Both the position numbers and the translations under genes were made by a program. From contig JARCOQ010000016.1 of the NCBI GenBank assembly GCA_029207755.1, positions 13,103,307-13,167,306 of the forward strand: DNA of 64,000 nt, written 5' to 3'. Of this stretch, positions 48,100 through 60,404 are shown piece by piece. The notes under the pieces were generated by a model. The model worked only from the letters and a program-made list of their open reading frames with translations. It was not told where the DNA came from and ran no database searches. The DNA comes from Chamaea fasciata. Taxonomy: Eukaryota > Chordata > Aves > Passeriformes > Sylviidae. The stretch's first letter is position 1. Each line of letters opens with the position of its first letter.

Positions 48100-48957
48100 T
48101 GACCCACAGAGAGCACAGCCCCTGTCCTGACCCACAGAGAGCACAGCTCCAGCCTGTGACCCACAGAGAGCACAGCTCCAGCCTGTGACCCACAGAGAGC
48201 ACAGCTCCAGGGCTGTGACCCACAGAGAGCACAGCTCCAGCCTGTGACCCACAGAGAGCACAGCTCCAGCCTGTGACCCACAGAGAGCACAGCTCCAGGG
48301 CTGTGACCCACAGAGAGCACAGCTCCAGGGCTGTGACCCACAGAGAGCACAGCTCCAGCCTGTGACCCACAGAGAGCACAGCTCCAGGGCTGTGACCCAC
48401 AGAGAGCACAGCTCCAGGGCTGTGACCCACAGAGAGCACAGCTCCAGGGCTGTGACCCACAGAGAGCACAGCTCCAGGGCTGTGACCCACAGAGAGCACA
48501 GCTCCAGGGCTGTGACCCACAGAGAGCACAGCCCCTGTCCTGACCCACAGAGAGCACAGCTCCAGCCTGTGACCCACAGAGAGCACAGCTCCAGCCTGTG
48601 ACCCACAGAGAGCACAGCTCCAGCCTGTGACCCACAGAGAGCACAGCTCCAGGGCTGTGACCCACAGAGAGCACAGCTCCAGCCCTGACCCACAGAGAGC
48701 ACAGCTCCAGGGCTGTGACCCACAGAGAGCACAGCTCCAGCCTGTGACCCACAGAGAGCACAGCTCCAGCCTGTGACCCACAGAGAGCACAGCTCCAGCC
48801 TGTGACCCACAGAGAGCACAGCTCCAGGGCTGTGACCCACAGAGAGCACAGCTCCAGCCCTGACCCACAGAGAGCACAGCTCCAGGGCTGTGACCCACAG
48901 AGAGCACAGCTCCAGCCTGTGACCCACAGAGAGCACAGCTCCAGGGCTGTGACCCAC
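48100..48957. repeat. GC-rich minisatellite, 29 units of 28-30 bp
   Basis: Twenty-nine tandem units share the core TGACCCACAGAGAGCACAGC and differ in the tail. Type A (28 bp) ends CCCTGTCC, B (29 bp) TCCAGCCTG, C (30 bp) TCCAGGGCTG, D (28 bp) TCCAGCCC. The order left to right is A BB C BB CC B CCCCC A BBB C D C BBB C D C B C, then a partial unit. The two runs of BBBCDC (48541-48715 and 48716-48890) are identical, forming a 175-bp higher-order repeat. The minus strand of the unit has no stop triplet in any register, so all three minus frames stay open for about 300-350 codons. This is a property of the repeat and not evidence of a gene. Confidence 0.98.
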
Positions 48958-49070
48958 CGGAGCCATACTGCCCGTGGTGCTGCAGCGCTCCGCGGTCCCG
49001 GCAGGTCGGGAATGCTCCGCTCCTCACACACACACCGAGCACCGGGGGCTGCTCTGAGAGAGGAGCATTT
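48958..49070. other. CpG-dense patch beside the minisatellite
   Basis: About ten CpG dinucleotides fall within roughly 95 bp (CCGG, CAGCGCTCCGCGGTCCCGG, GTCGGG, CTCCGC, ACCGGGGG). That is far denser than the surrounding AT-rich DNA. It is too short for a standard CpG island. It could be a fragment of a promoter or the unmutated seed flank of the minisatellite. Confidence 0.5.
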
Positions 49071-50041
49071 GCTTCACTGTGAGCTGGGGTACAGCCGGAG
49101 AAAAGAGAGAGGATGCGAGCACACTTTTCTCTCCTACAAGGCCACTCTGACTCTGTTTTTTAACTCTAATTTGACGGGGGATGAGAGAGGTGGGGAGGGA
49201 AAAAGAAGAGAGGTATCACCTCGAGAGTGAAGTTCAAGATTCAGAGGGGGTTTGATAACACATGAATCCTAAATGAGAGAAGATAAGTTACACTAACCAT
49301 CTTGTGGAGTTTAGTGAAAGAACAGAAAATCTGTCTTACTGACCATTTTGAAAAGAGAAAAGAAAAAATTTATTTCTAATTGGAAAGAAGTGCATCCCAC
49401 CCACTATGGATTTGGGATAATCCTCGTGCACATGGGTTCGTGCACACACCATTCCTGCAGTAATTGATCATTAAAACTTGATTTTGAGGGGACTGCGAAG
49501 TAGCTTATTAGACAATTGAATAATGGAGAAGAGACAATAGTGAATTGATTTCTTTAGCACAATGAAAGCTGACAAGAAGAAATTAAACATTACTAACTTT
49601 TATTATAAAGTCCTCGATCGATACCTCTGGCCAGAATGCTCTGTTTTCCTAATTACATCAGCAGACCACGAATGTTCTGATTGATGAGAAAGAAAGGAGA
49701 TGGAAGGATGGAGGGGAAAAAAGGGAAAAATCTGCCGAAGAGGCAATCTGGAGAGTCTGAAGCAAGGCTGGGACTGTTACTCTTTAAAAGATGCTGCCTG
49801 CAGCTCTGAGGTGGGTCCTGCGCTGAGCACAAAACTGTGACATTTTCTTTGCCACCCCTGGGTCAGCAGTGCTGAGAAGCCCCTGCTCCTCCCATGCACA
49901 GCTCAGCATCTCACAGAGCATGAGGTAACTCTTGGCAAGGCTGTCAGCCCTCATCAAATAAAACAATCCCAGATAGGACGCAGAAAGACCCTTAATGGAG
50001 AGCCCACATGAGGTGTTTTTGTGGCCTCCAGCACTCTGGCA
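49071..50041. other. Unique non-coding DNA
   Basis: No gene recognised. Open frames are small. The central part is AT-rich and listed separately as a candidate conserved element. Confidence 0.5.
49430..49690. other. Candidate conserved non-coding element
   Basis: This is a dense cluster of homeodomain-like cores in repeat-free DNA: CAGTAATTGATCATTAAAAC, TAGCTTATTAGACAATTGAA, GTGAATTGATTTC, AAATTAAACATTAC and CCTAATTACATCAGC. Of the stretches I scanned it looks most like a vertebrate developmental enhancer, but no alignment supports it. Confidence 0.27.
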
Positions 50042-50459
50042 CTGCAGTGTTGCAGACAGGTACAGATATTATAAAAGAAAGGCGTTATAAAATATGCTTT
50101 AGGCCCTGCTACTCTAGCTAAGCTAGAAGTAGCTTGCAAGTTCCCATAAAGAAAAAAAATAAGAATGAACACAACAACCTATTCTTAGAGAGAAAAATAA
50201 GTTTGCACCTACATAAACAATGAATCTGTCCCATAAGAATCAGTGAAGATATGTAAACATATCTAGAGAGAGAAAATTTGATAGACATATACAATAGCCC
50301 TTCCTGACCAACGAACTGAGTTTCACTGTATTGCTGGCCAGTTAGGTTTAACACGGTGCCTTCTGATATCTCATATAGATATGAGCTTTGTGAATAAAGA
50401 ATTTGCTTTTCTGCATGAGAAAACTGAGTCCTGTCTGCTGATTTATTACAACACTGCGG
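50042..50459 (+). mobile_element. Solo LTR, ERVK-like, 6-bp target duplication
   Basis: A 406-bp element (50048-50453) begins TGTTGCAGACAGG and ends TTATTACAACA. It is flanked by CTGCAG (50042-50047) and CTGCGG (50454-50459), a hexamer with one transition. It contains a strong poly(A) signal AATAAA (50393-50398), followed by TTTGCTTTTCTGCATGAGAA and TGAGTCCTGTCTGCTGATTT, typical of avian LTR R-U5 ends. A six-base target repeat fits class II endogenous retroviruses. No gag, pol or env remnants are seen on either side. Confidence 0.75.
50393..50398 (+). terminator. LTR poly(A) signal AATAAA
   Basis: A canonical hexamer about 55 bp before the LTR end, in the position expected for the R region of a retroviral LTR. 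Confidence 0.6.
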
Positions 50460-52419
50460 CGTCTCAGCACAGCTCAGGATGCTCCTGGCTCGGGCTCCTT
50501 TAATGAAACGCCGAGGAGCCCCCAGCCCTGCTGCTCTGAGATGAGAACCAAAGCACACAGCAATCAAGGGATTCACTCCAACTCATCCACCTCAAGCCTG
50601 GGGAAGAGAGGAGAATTGAGATCCCATGTCTGCAGGCTACCAGGCTAGAAAACAAATTTTAGTAATCTGCTTAATTCTCTGTGCCTGGAAACGCCATCTC
50701 TGAGAAACAGTCACAGCCTGTCAGATCCGGACAGCGTTTGGAGGCAGCAGCACATCGTGGGGACAGTTTGCCCAGGAAATCAGGGGCACAGAGCTCCTAA
50801 AGCCCAGCTACACAAGAGGAGACAGCTAATGCAAGGCTGCTGTCCTGAAGGAATGAGAGGAGGAGAGCGGGGGTCTGGGGAGACAGAGACACTAAGGAAG
50901 GGGGAGAAGGAGGGAGAGTGATAGAGAGACAGGTTGGATTTTCCTGTGATTTCATTTTAAATCAAAATTCTCTTGAAACTAATTCTATTCTTCTCTGCTT
51001 CTTTTTGACTGGCTGCTTTCTAGGGAAATTGGTTTAAGGGGAAAATACTAGATGAAATACATGGAAAAAATAGAAACAATTACCCGTAAGTTGAAAAAAA
51101 AATTCCAAACCTAAAGGATAAAAAAGATATCTAAAACAAAAAGAGAAAAGAAAATCAATAGTGAAGTGGCAAGATCTGTAAAAGTGGACAGAAAAAAGTA
51201 TCAGCACACAGAGTAAGAACTCACTAATGATAGAGATCAAAGGGAAACAGGAACACGAATATGAGGCATTGAAGATGTTCTGAATGAGAAATACAATATC
51301 AATATATAAGGTATGAATAATTGTAAAACATCAAAGTACTACTCAAAATTCACAAGTGTCAGACTTGAGATTTATGAAGTGGTGGGTAAAGGGAGAACTA
51401 TCAGGAGCAGTGAAATTCAGGCTGAATACTGAGGGGGAAAAGGTAAAAACAAAGCAACAGTTACAGAGTAGACAAAGTGGTCCTGGAAGGACTTAAGAGT
51501 CAAATCAGTTCCTGCACGGAACTTGATAAACACAAAGAAAGAGAAAACTCACTTTTGGTTTTAAGCTTGCAGAAGCTCAAGAGAAGAAATTACTGTAAGC
51601 ACTCTGGAGAAATACATTTTTTTTGTCCAGTACATTGTAGCTTCTATAACACAAATCTCAGCTCTTCATTCATTCCTGAACTATTCATATCTGAAATCTG
51701 AAAATTCAGGTTACTGTGGCAGGTTTTACCATTTCACAAATGTTCTGTGGCTATTCTTCATGGAGTGGAAAATTCTCAAATTAGTTTTTACATGATCTGT
51801 CTGTCTGTTATCTCCTGAAAAGCACAGACAAAGAACTATCAGAGCAGCTCTAACATCAGCTGGAAAACAAGATTATACTATTTAGACCTTTTAAAAACCT
51901 CTTACACAAGAGAGACCAGACCCAAGTGTCTTTGAAGAAAATGGGAATCTTGCCATAAGCACAAGAGATTTTATTCAGGCAGGAGGTGAATGTTGAAGTA
52001 CGGAAAATTGTAAGACACTAAGTAATCACTGCTACAGTAAATCCAATTAGTAAACAACACCCTTAATGCCAAAAGCCTATTCCATGAATGGCTAATAGAA
52101 TTGTTTTGCTTGGATGGTTTTGTTGCATATATTCCCCCTTTTTCTTGCTTTTTTAATATTCTGTTCATTTAATCAAGTTGAATAAGTGACTCAGTAAATA
52201 TTTGGCTGCTGCCTGCTAATTCGGGTAAGACAGATTTCATCCACTTGCATTTGTTCTGTGCAAAACACAGAAGGATTGGGCTGGTAATGGAACAGATCTC
52301 AGGTGAACAACCTTAATTCTGAATTAACGAGTTTTCTGGGTAGCTAATTTATGTTTCTTAAAGCCTTACAGCCTTAGTCACTGTGTTTCTGGAAAAGCCA
52401 GTGACAAAGATAACTGATT
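50460..52419. other. Unique non-coding DNA
   Basis: No gene recognised. A purine-rich segment lies at about 50850-50930, and the DNA from 50940 on is AT-rich. Open frames are short apart from one running out of the LTR (50118-50576, -), which has no domain. Confidence 0.5.
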
Positions 52420-53150
52420 TTAGCAAGACTTTCAAACTGGTGAGATCTGCCTGCAAAGGGCAGGCAAATGGACTGGAGGGGTACAGAGTGTGCGAACAGA
52501 AATGGAAATCAACAATGGAATTCACTGCTGATCCCTGGGAAGTGATGCACTCAAGAGGAAAAGCCATCCTGGATTGATGAAATCTGGCACCTTGTTAGCA
52601 TTTGGGGGAAAATAATAGATATCTTGAAGCTATAATGGGTCAATTAAAGTGTCAGTTCAACGCTCAATATAAGTGAAAGAAAATAGCATGTTAAGAATTA
52701 TTAGGAAGGAATGGAGAACAGAACAGAAATCATCATTATGGCATTGAATAAATCCACAGTGAGGCCACAATTTCACCATTTTTTGGAGCTTTGTTCCTCA
52801 CCTTCTGCAAAAGGATAGACTACGATTAAAGTAGAGGTCAGAACAACAATGATGATCAAAATTATCCCAAGAATATTTAAATCAAATTCATTTCACTCTG
52901 GGAGGGAGCAAAGCAGAGAATATAAACCTGGGCACAGCACAGACAAAGGGGAGATGGTTGCTCACTCTATCAACACAAAAACTAGAGAGGAAGTAGTAAA
53001 ATTATCAGTATGAATGCTTGAAGCAAACAAATACTGCTTCAAGCTTCCCTCAATTGCACTGTGGAATTCTTTGCTTCAGGATGCAAAAGGTTTACCTGGA
53101 TATAAATTCATTTGATACATAGGAAAAAAGGCTATTGACATCTTCTATTT
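52420..53150 (+). mobile_element. Ancient CR1-type LINE fragment
   Basis: This is a strongly diverged non-LTR element reading right, of the old amniote CR1 type rather than the young avian subfamilies elsewhere in the window. Recognisable ORF2 pieces occur in the right order: GAAGTGATGCACTC; TTAAGAATTATTAGGAAGGA with AACAGAACAGAAATCATCAT; CATTGAATAAATCCACAGTG then AGGCCACAATTTCA; the 'gatgatcaaaat' segment; and ATTGCACTGTGGAATTCTTT then 'caggatgcaaaaggtttacc', 'ataaattcatttgatacatagg' and 'aaaggctattgac'. The translation equivalent is the C-terminal reverse-transcriptase region, now full of stops. Substitution load suggests a very old insertion. Confidence 0.7.
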
Positions 53151-56100
53151 TTCCCACTAAGTCAAGGGGAAAATTGTTTTTTCAAAAGAAAAATTCAAAG
53201 CAGGAAGTTATTAAGAGTGAAATAGACATTCATATTCTTTCTTCTCTCTAGAACTTTAATGATGACCTCAGCATTTTCTCTATAATGGGACTTCAGGAAT
53301 TCTTAGGAGAAACTGCAGGAACAGTAATTGAGAGATTTTTTTTCTCTAACATCTTCCACAGGATTGGTGAGCTGCAGGAAAGGGAGCCTGTGCTAGGAAC
53401 CATTGTTGAACTAGTGAACACGTCAATACTGCCAAAGATCTGACATCAATTCCCAACTTCAGCCTCCTTCCACAACCTGAGGCTGATCCTTTCATTTGTC
53501 TGTCTTCCTCTGCACAAAAACCTTTCTTCTAATCCACTCCTCATTTACTATGCAGCCTCTTTGTTTTGGGGCTCACTGGCCTGGCACAGAGTGCCTGACA
53601 TGGTCTGAGACACAAAGGCTGCCTGGTTCTATCTTCTCGATACAGCTGGAATGCAACTCAGCACACTAAGATAATATTTAACTCATTTTTATATTGTATT
53701 TCTATTTTAATATGATATTTCAACTGTCTTTGGGCCGAAAACAAGCACTGCCCTCCATTTATTTCCCCAGTTCAGCTGCTGTTCACCTTCACAGCCACAG
53801 GTGTGAACCAACATGTTGAAAAATCCAGCTAAGTGGGACAAATGTCAGATGCAGCTTAGGTACCAGCTGCAGGAAATAGTGTGTGCCTGCACAGCCTTTA
53901 GTGCTGGAAGTGCCTCTCAGTGAGGCTGGAAAGGCTTCTGAGGCCATTCACAGCCCAACCCACACAATCTCACTTTCATTCTGGGATACTAAAAAGTGCT
54001 TGGATTCCAGACAGATGCAAGAGGTGCTTCCTTTGCAGCAGGGCTTGGAGAAGGTATTTAAATGGAAGGATTTGATCTGAATCAGGTTGAGAAAACCCAG
54101 CTCTTTTTACATGCCCTGAAGAGCTCTGGTACTAACACAGAGATAATTCACTTCCTTATGCTTCAAGCAGGTTCATTCCAATAAAGCTGATGCTTTAAGA
54201 GTCCATCCAGTCTGAATTACAGATAATTAATCTGCTCAGAAAGGCAGAAAGCAAAACACATCTACAGCACCCACAGTGCCAAGGAGACAAAGGCAGGCTG
54301 CTCAGGAGGAGAAGGGCCAGAAATTCTCCATCCAAATGCATTTGCACAATAAAAAAAGCAAGCAGAGACAAAAACCCAAACCAGCAAACCTCAGTCTCCA
54401 CAGACATGTGGCTCTTAAACTGACATTAAATTGCATGTGGAAGTTCCAATGAAAGGACAAATTAGCTGATTCTGTGCTGTATCCATCATCACGAGCTCCC
54501 AAGCAGGGGCTGAGGGGGCACAAAGCAGGATTTTGGTGGCACTTTTAACTCCCAAACACACCAAAGGGTGCTTCTGGCTTTTTGATTTCTCTGTAAACAA
54601 CCAAACTCCTCCCTGCTCATGCTGATCCATACTCAACATCACTTGACCTTTATCAGTAGCTAAGGTTCGGGGAAGGCAGTAGAAGTTTTTGTATCTGTAG
54701 AGCCAAGGTTTTGGTTTTAGATTTGTAAAATGCTTCAAGCTGAGTATTTCTGCCCCCGAGTTGCCTTTTGCAGAGCTGGTGAAGCCTTCATAAAACCTAA
54801 TAAAACTCCAGCCCTTGCTGAGGTCTGTACATTCTGTTCTTGATCATAAAGTGGGTTATGATTTACTGTTGCCTTCAGGCAGAGTGTTTGTTGCAATTAA
54901 ATGCCTTCATACTCTTATCAGAAATAGAAATGGCCATGGAGGAGTGGCCCAGGAAGCTTTCAAAGGGGTTACAGCATCCTGGATGGGCTCATGGCTGTGA
55001 GTCCCAGGTTCATAACACATCTCATTCTAACAAAGTGAGTCACAAAATACTGAAAACTCTATTTTCCTATTATTGACACCACCTTCCCTTTCTCTTCAAT
55101 GTGGGCATCAACTCAGCCCTGCAAAAATTTGAAGTCAAACCAAATTTGAATTCAAGCCAATGGCAGAGATTTGCCATAATTTGTATTGTTGCAGTGTTTG
55201 CAAGCAGGAACAGCTGCCTGCTCCTATTCCCACACAAAGGAAAAGCTGGTGCCTCTCCAGGAAGCGAGCATGTAATTGTAGAGAGATGAAAACAAACAAC
55301 TGGAACACCATCAGGTAGCAGTGAGCTGGCTCTGAGCACAACATCAGCTGTGGAATTGCTGTAGGAACCCTCTCTGCATCTCGCTGGCCTTGGACCACAG
55401 CACACTCCTTCCTGGGTGTCACGGTGAAGGTCACCCAGGCTGGGCTCAGAGAGTGTTCTGAGAGACTGGCTGAAGGATGGGGAAGGTGGTGGCAAATAAA
55501 ATCAAATCTATTTCATTTTCAATCTACTCTTGGCACTATGGATAAGGTACATGAAGTAGCAGAAATCAGAATGGTGAGAAAATGGTATATTTTCATTTTC
55601 TTGAACAATCTCCAAAGTGATCTCCAGAGAGGGAGAGGAAGGCTGTGATAACACTGTGTAACCCCATGCTGATAGCAGAACAGCAGCACCACTGCCATGG
55701 AGACAGAACTTTTTTTTTTCCTTTTGTTCCTATCGTGACATTTGTGAGAATGTCACATGGCCCAGTCTTTGCACACTGAGATGTCAAGGCTCAAAGACAT
55801 TTCCTGGTGCCTTTCAATGTCTAGAGGCATTAAAAACAAAAAGTAAATAACCCCAAAAATTTACAGTTGCTGTAAGGCCCAGACTATCAGTCAACAAACC
55901 ATTTATCAGGATTTTCTGCATTGTTTGAAGACAGATACAGAGCCTGCAGGCCTCAGCTGTCATCACATCCAGGAACCTTCATGGCAAGACCTCCTCCCCT
56001 GCAGATTTTTCCAGGAATGGAAAAATCTCAGCATTCGTGTTGACAACTTCTCTCAATAAAATAACTGGAACAGGCTTGGAAGGGCTTTGCAGGCACTTCA

Positions 56101-59100
56101 GTCTGCTGTCCCTCTCTGTGGTTTATGATCACCAATACATCACTGGTGGGAAAACATTGCAGTGATGTATTACTAATAAATCATTAGAGTATTGTCACCT
56201 CAGTGATGAATTGCATGAGCACATTGCTAAAGTGCTGTCCCTCTTAAGACATATTATGTAAAAACAATTTCCTTGGATTTTTTTTTTTTTTTTAGGGAGT
56301 TAAGGTGCACACTCACAAGCCTATTTCTCAGCTTTTTTGATCCCTCAAGAGTGAAATCACTACCCAGCATTTTTCAACTTGGAGGTGAAATACTGTGAAA
56401 CCACTGTACTGCCAACCCCACTGAGCAACAGAAAGCAGAACCACATCATATTAAAGGCATTTCTGGCGGGGTGCAAAGCAAAGGTTGCTTGGATATCAAA
56501 TAAAGTCTGGATGGTATGAATTTTGCAAAGGATAAAATGTTGCCAGCTGGTTCATCCAACAGAGGCTTTAAACCACACTGCAGACTCCCCCTTTTTTACT
56601 GCTGATTTCCCAGTGAGAGCAGTGCTGGTTATTCCCAAGCAATGCAGGTTCTGAGCAGTTTCTAAAGTGCCAGGTTCATTTCCACACCCTGCATGGCACC
56701 CCTCCTGCCTCTGTGTCACTTTGAGGAAGGAGCCACCATTGCTGACACTCACATGAAGGAAAACCAAGGCACAGAAAGGTCGGGTGATTTACTGAGATCT
56801 GATAGCTCAGAGGAGGATGAGGCCCCCTAAATTCTCTTACCCACAGCTAACAGGAACATCCCTCAGCTCCTAAGTGCTATTTAATGCCAGAGAAGATATT
56901 TATTTTGACACCTGCACCATTTTCCATGTCTCAGAGGCAGCTCCTCTAGCCCTTGTGGCTGTGATGTCACCTCTTTGAAGCACAGACACCACAGCCAGGG
57001 CAGGCTTGTGGCCCTCCTGAGCTGGCAGGAACAGTAACTTCCTAAGACTCAGTTCTAACTTGGTTTGATTTACACAGGGTTGTGTTGGTTTTTATCTTTG
57101 TTTGTGGTATCCATTCTAGCGTCTCTTCAATGCACAACTTGCACCCTTCATGATGGTTGGGATAACTCTGCCTTCACAGCACCACCTGTTCTTCTTTATT
57201 CTACATTTCCCACTTTTCCCTTGAGGTCCCAAATGGGGGTTTTGCCACATAACTATGCAGGATGCATAGAGAAGTGGGTGTTCTCAAAATCCTTTCTGCT
57301 GCCCTCCTTTCTTGAGCAATGCTGCACCCTGGCTTGCACAAAAATGGAAATAATCAGGAAATTACTTTGCCATCTGAAAAATACAGCAGTGGCTACTCTA
57401 AATTATCTCCTTGATTTGACATAGGTCCCTTCCCATGCAAGAATTCTCCCTGTGTCAATCTAGAGATAAAGGAGATTACAGTCTCAAAAGCTGTGCTTTC
57501 CTTTTGCTTCACAGCTGATTGTCCATCTGTCTTCCAAAGAGATGAATAGGCTGCTTCAGCTAGCAAAAGTCTTGTGTCCAGATAAAGTCACCAAATCTTA
57601 AAAGAATGAAGAACAGGAGAAGAGAACAAGGCAAAGTCTCAAGTTGAGCAGGAGGAGGAGCTAAATTTGCCTCAAACTCTTAAACATTATACCAGCTCCG
57701 ACCCTGCCTCTTTGGCCTAAAGGAAGAGTAGGTAAGGTGGAGTTCATCTTCTTAATATCGATGTTCAATGAGATCTGTTAAAAAAAAAATGGGATGCTTG
57801 GACACAAGAGGATGAAGCAAATATTGAAATGGTACAAAAAGTGAGTACAAAAAGCATGAGCCACCAATGCCTGAGACTGAGGGGGTCCAAAGATCTGCAT
57901 TGAAAGTCTTGTTTGTCACCTGAACACCTCAATAAAAGAGTGGCAATCAAATGTAAAGCAGTCCAAAACCACTTAGATCTCACTACCATCATTTGCTCTC
58001 AAATCTATAAGCTTTTATTCAGGTAACTTACCTCCTTTTTGCAAGCTCAGTTATAGGCACTTCCGTGGTATTTTGGGTCTTGACTAATTCAGAAGGATGG
58101 TTCATTTCAGGATATAATAAAATCACTCTCAAACTAAACAAAAAAAAGCAATTCAGAGAGCCCAGTGAGAAACAGAGAAGGAAAAAAACCTTGAAAGGAG
58201 AATATCGTCAAACCTGCTTTTTAAAAGCAGGATTAAGAGACAAAAAGCTCTACTGCAAAGGCAAGATGCAAAGCACTTAGAAATGCTATATTTATTCTGG
58301 GCAGAATGCAAACTCTCTTCTTCCTTGCCAAGCCTTCTGATTACATCAGACATCGAGTTTTCCAAATATAGCCTGCTAATTATTGATGGCTTTTTTTTTT
58401 ATACCCAGGATAAAAGACTGTCAGGGACTGTTTGAGAGCTCTTCTAAAAAAAGCCTCGAATTTCCCTTTATCTCCAGGATGTGAGTCTTGGATACTCTGG
58501 CAGGAAGTATGGATGCCCAGATGCTGCTCCTAGAAAGATCTCAACATATTCCATATATTTTCCCAGACTTGTATTTGTGATCCTTTGTGGACACTTAATA
58601 GATGAGGTGATATTCCATGAAGGATTTAAGTCTATGGAGAAACCTGAGTACAAACTTCTCTGCCAGGCTCCCAGCTTGAACAGCAGCTCCCATTTCCCCT
58701 CAGTAATACACACTTGTAAGTCCAGACATTTTTCTGAGGGTTCATACCCAAAACAAGCTTTTGCAACACAAATTACTCAAGAGAGAAATCAAGCTATGTG
58801 GGCATATTTAGTTGAGCTGCAGTTTTCAAATCAAATTGGGCATTGGCTTGTAGAGTTCGCTTAAACAGCATTCAGTTTTTCCAAATTCATGAAAGCTAAA
58901 AGTGTATTTTATTGACTTGCAGACTGACCTTTAATTTTGAGGACAGTTAAAACAAGAATTCAACAGGCTTGGAATATACTGCACTACATCACATTGTGTT
59001 ATTGTGATTGCGTAATTGTGTAAATTGTGTCTCTCCATGCCAGCAAAGATGGGAGAGGAGCGTAAGGACAGGAAAATGATCATTGCTTTCAAATTTCAGC

Positions 59101-60404
59101 CTGTGGTGTTGCCAAGAACCTTATGAACCAGAATGTTCAAGCAAGGTGCTCAATTAAAGAAATCCTGAGTTTATCCCCTATGGGTTCACTTGTTGCACTC
59201 AAGACTTAGACGGCAACTGGATGAGTGTAAAAGGCACAAGGTTCTACAAATAATTAATAACCCTGATCTCAAAATTAATCACATAGACAAGCCCATATTC
59301 CTGAGGTCTGTCTTGGAATAAAATACCTATTGGAAAATATTATATAATCCTGGATGCTGGCATATATTAGTTGCAGTGGTAGCTCTTGTATAGGAAGTTA
59401 TGTTGATCATTAAGAATTTGTTTACTCAGGCTAAGTAAATTAAAGAGTTTTAGAAATACCTATTACACTTCAATAAATCCCATGTTTAATAATTAGTGTT
59501 TATTTAGCACACAGTACAATAACTATCTAATTAATTATAGATTTGCAAAACTAATTTTAAAGTAATACTGACACTGAAAGAACTGCCAAATCCTCTTTAT
59601 TTTTTCAGTGTTGATTTTGCTATCAATTTCTCTTAACTTTTGCAAAACTCGGGAAAATTTCTTTTTTCTATATCATAATGTCACACTCACATCCTAGGGT
59701 TTTTCTGCCTGCACTCTCTTCCTTCCCACAGACACACTAACATAAGGTGTTTGATTAATTTGAATGCCAGCCTTTCCAAAATGCCGTTCAACATCCTTTT
59801 CATCATGCCACAAGCAGCAATGAAAACCTGGACAAGGCCAAGGAGGCAAAAATTAAATCAGGCATCAATTACCATCAGCACACAGCGAGGCCATGATCCC
59901 ACAGCAATGGGGGCCAGTTCTGGGCAATATTAAATCACTGACAGGATTTATTTGGTCAGAATCAGTCATAATATCCAGTCATACAGTAAGGATTTATGCA
60001 AAAGGATAAACAGCAGTCTCTCAGCAAAAACTTGATGTCATATTGATGAGGTTTGACCTGCCATAAAGGCTGTTGATACCAACTGAAGCCACTGTGGGGT
60101 TTTGTTTGTTTGCTCAAATTTGGTTTCATATAAACACTCAGGGTGATTCAACACCAGACCAACATTTTCCCTCAGAAGACCAGTCAATTTTCATTCTGTT
60201 TACATGAACTAAAGCCAGATTTACTATGGCTGAGTGTAACTGTTCAGTTCCTTCCAGTTCAGAAAGGTTCTACCTTCGATCTGAGCTCAGAAGCAAATTA
60301 GACTTTACACTCTCCTGAGATTCAGGAGCACATTATAGCTTTATTATTGCTCTGGAAAGGGACAAAACTTTCGACCCCATTTAGCAGCTGGATGAGCTTG
60401 CACA
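53151..60404. other. Unique non-coding DNA
   Basis: This is the longest repeat-poor stretch of the window. Open frames are at most 141 codons (55070-55495, -) and lack domains. A T-run of 17 lies at 56278-56294. The part 59230-59570 is extremely AT-rich with repeated TTAATAATTA-like motifs. No exon with plausible splice sites and coding bias was found. Confidence 0.5.

Noticed and set aside
48100..48957. CRISPR-like repeat array
   Set aside because: Units are directly adjacent with no unique spacers, and the surrounding DNA is vertebrate; it is a minisatellite.
47993..49042. Minus-strand open frames of 298-349 codons over the minisatellite
   Set aside because: All three frames are open because the repeat unit has no stop triplet on that strand. 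Translations are pure repeat peptides with mixed frames and no conserved start, so this is not a gene.
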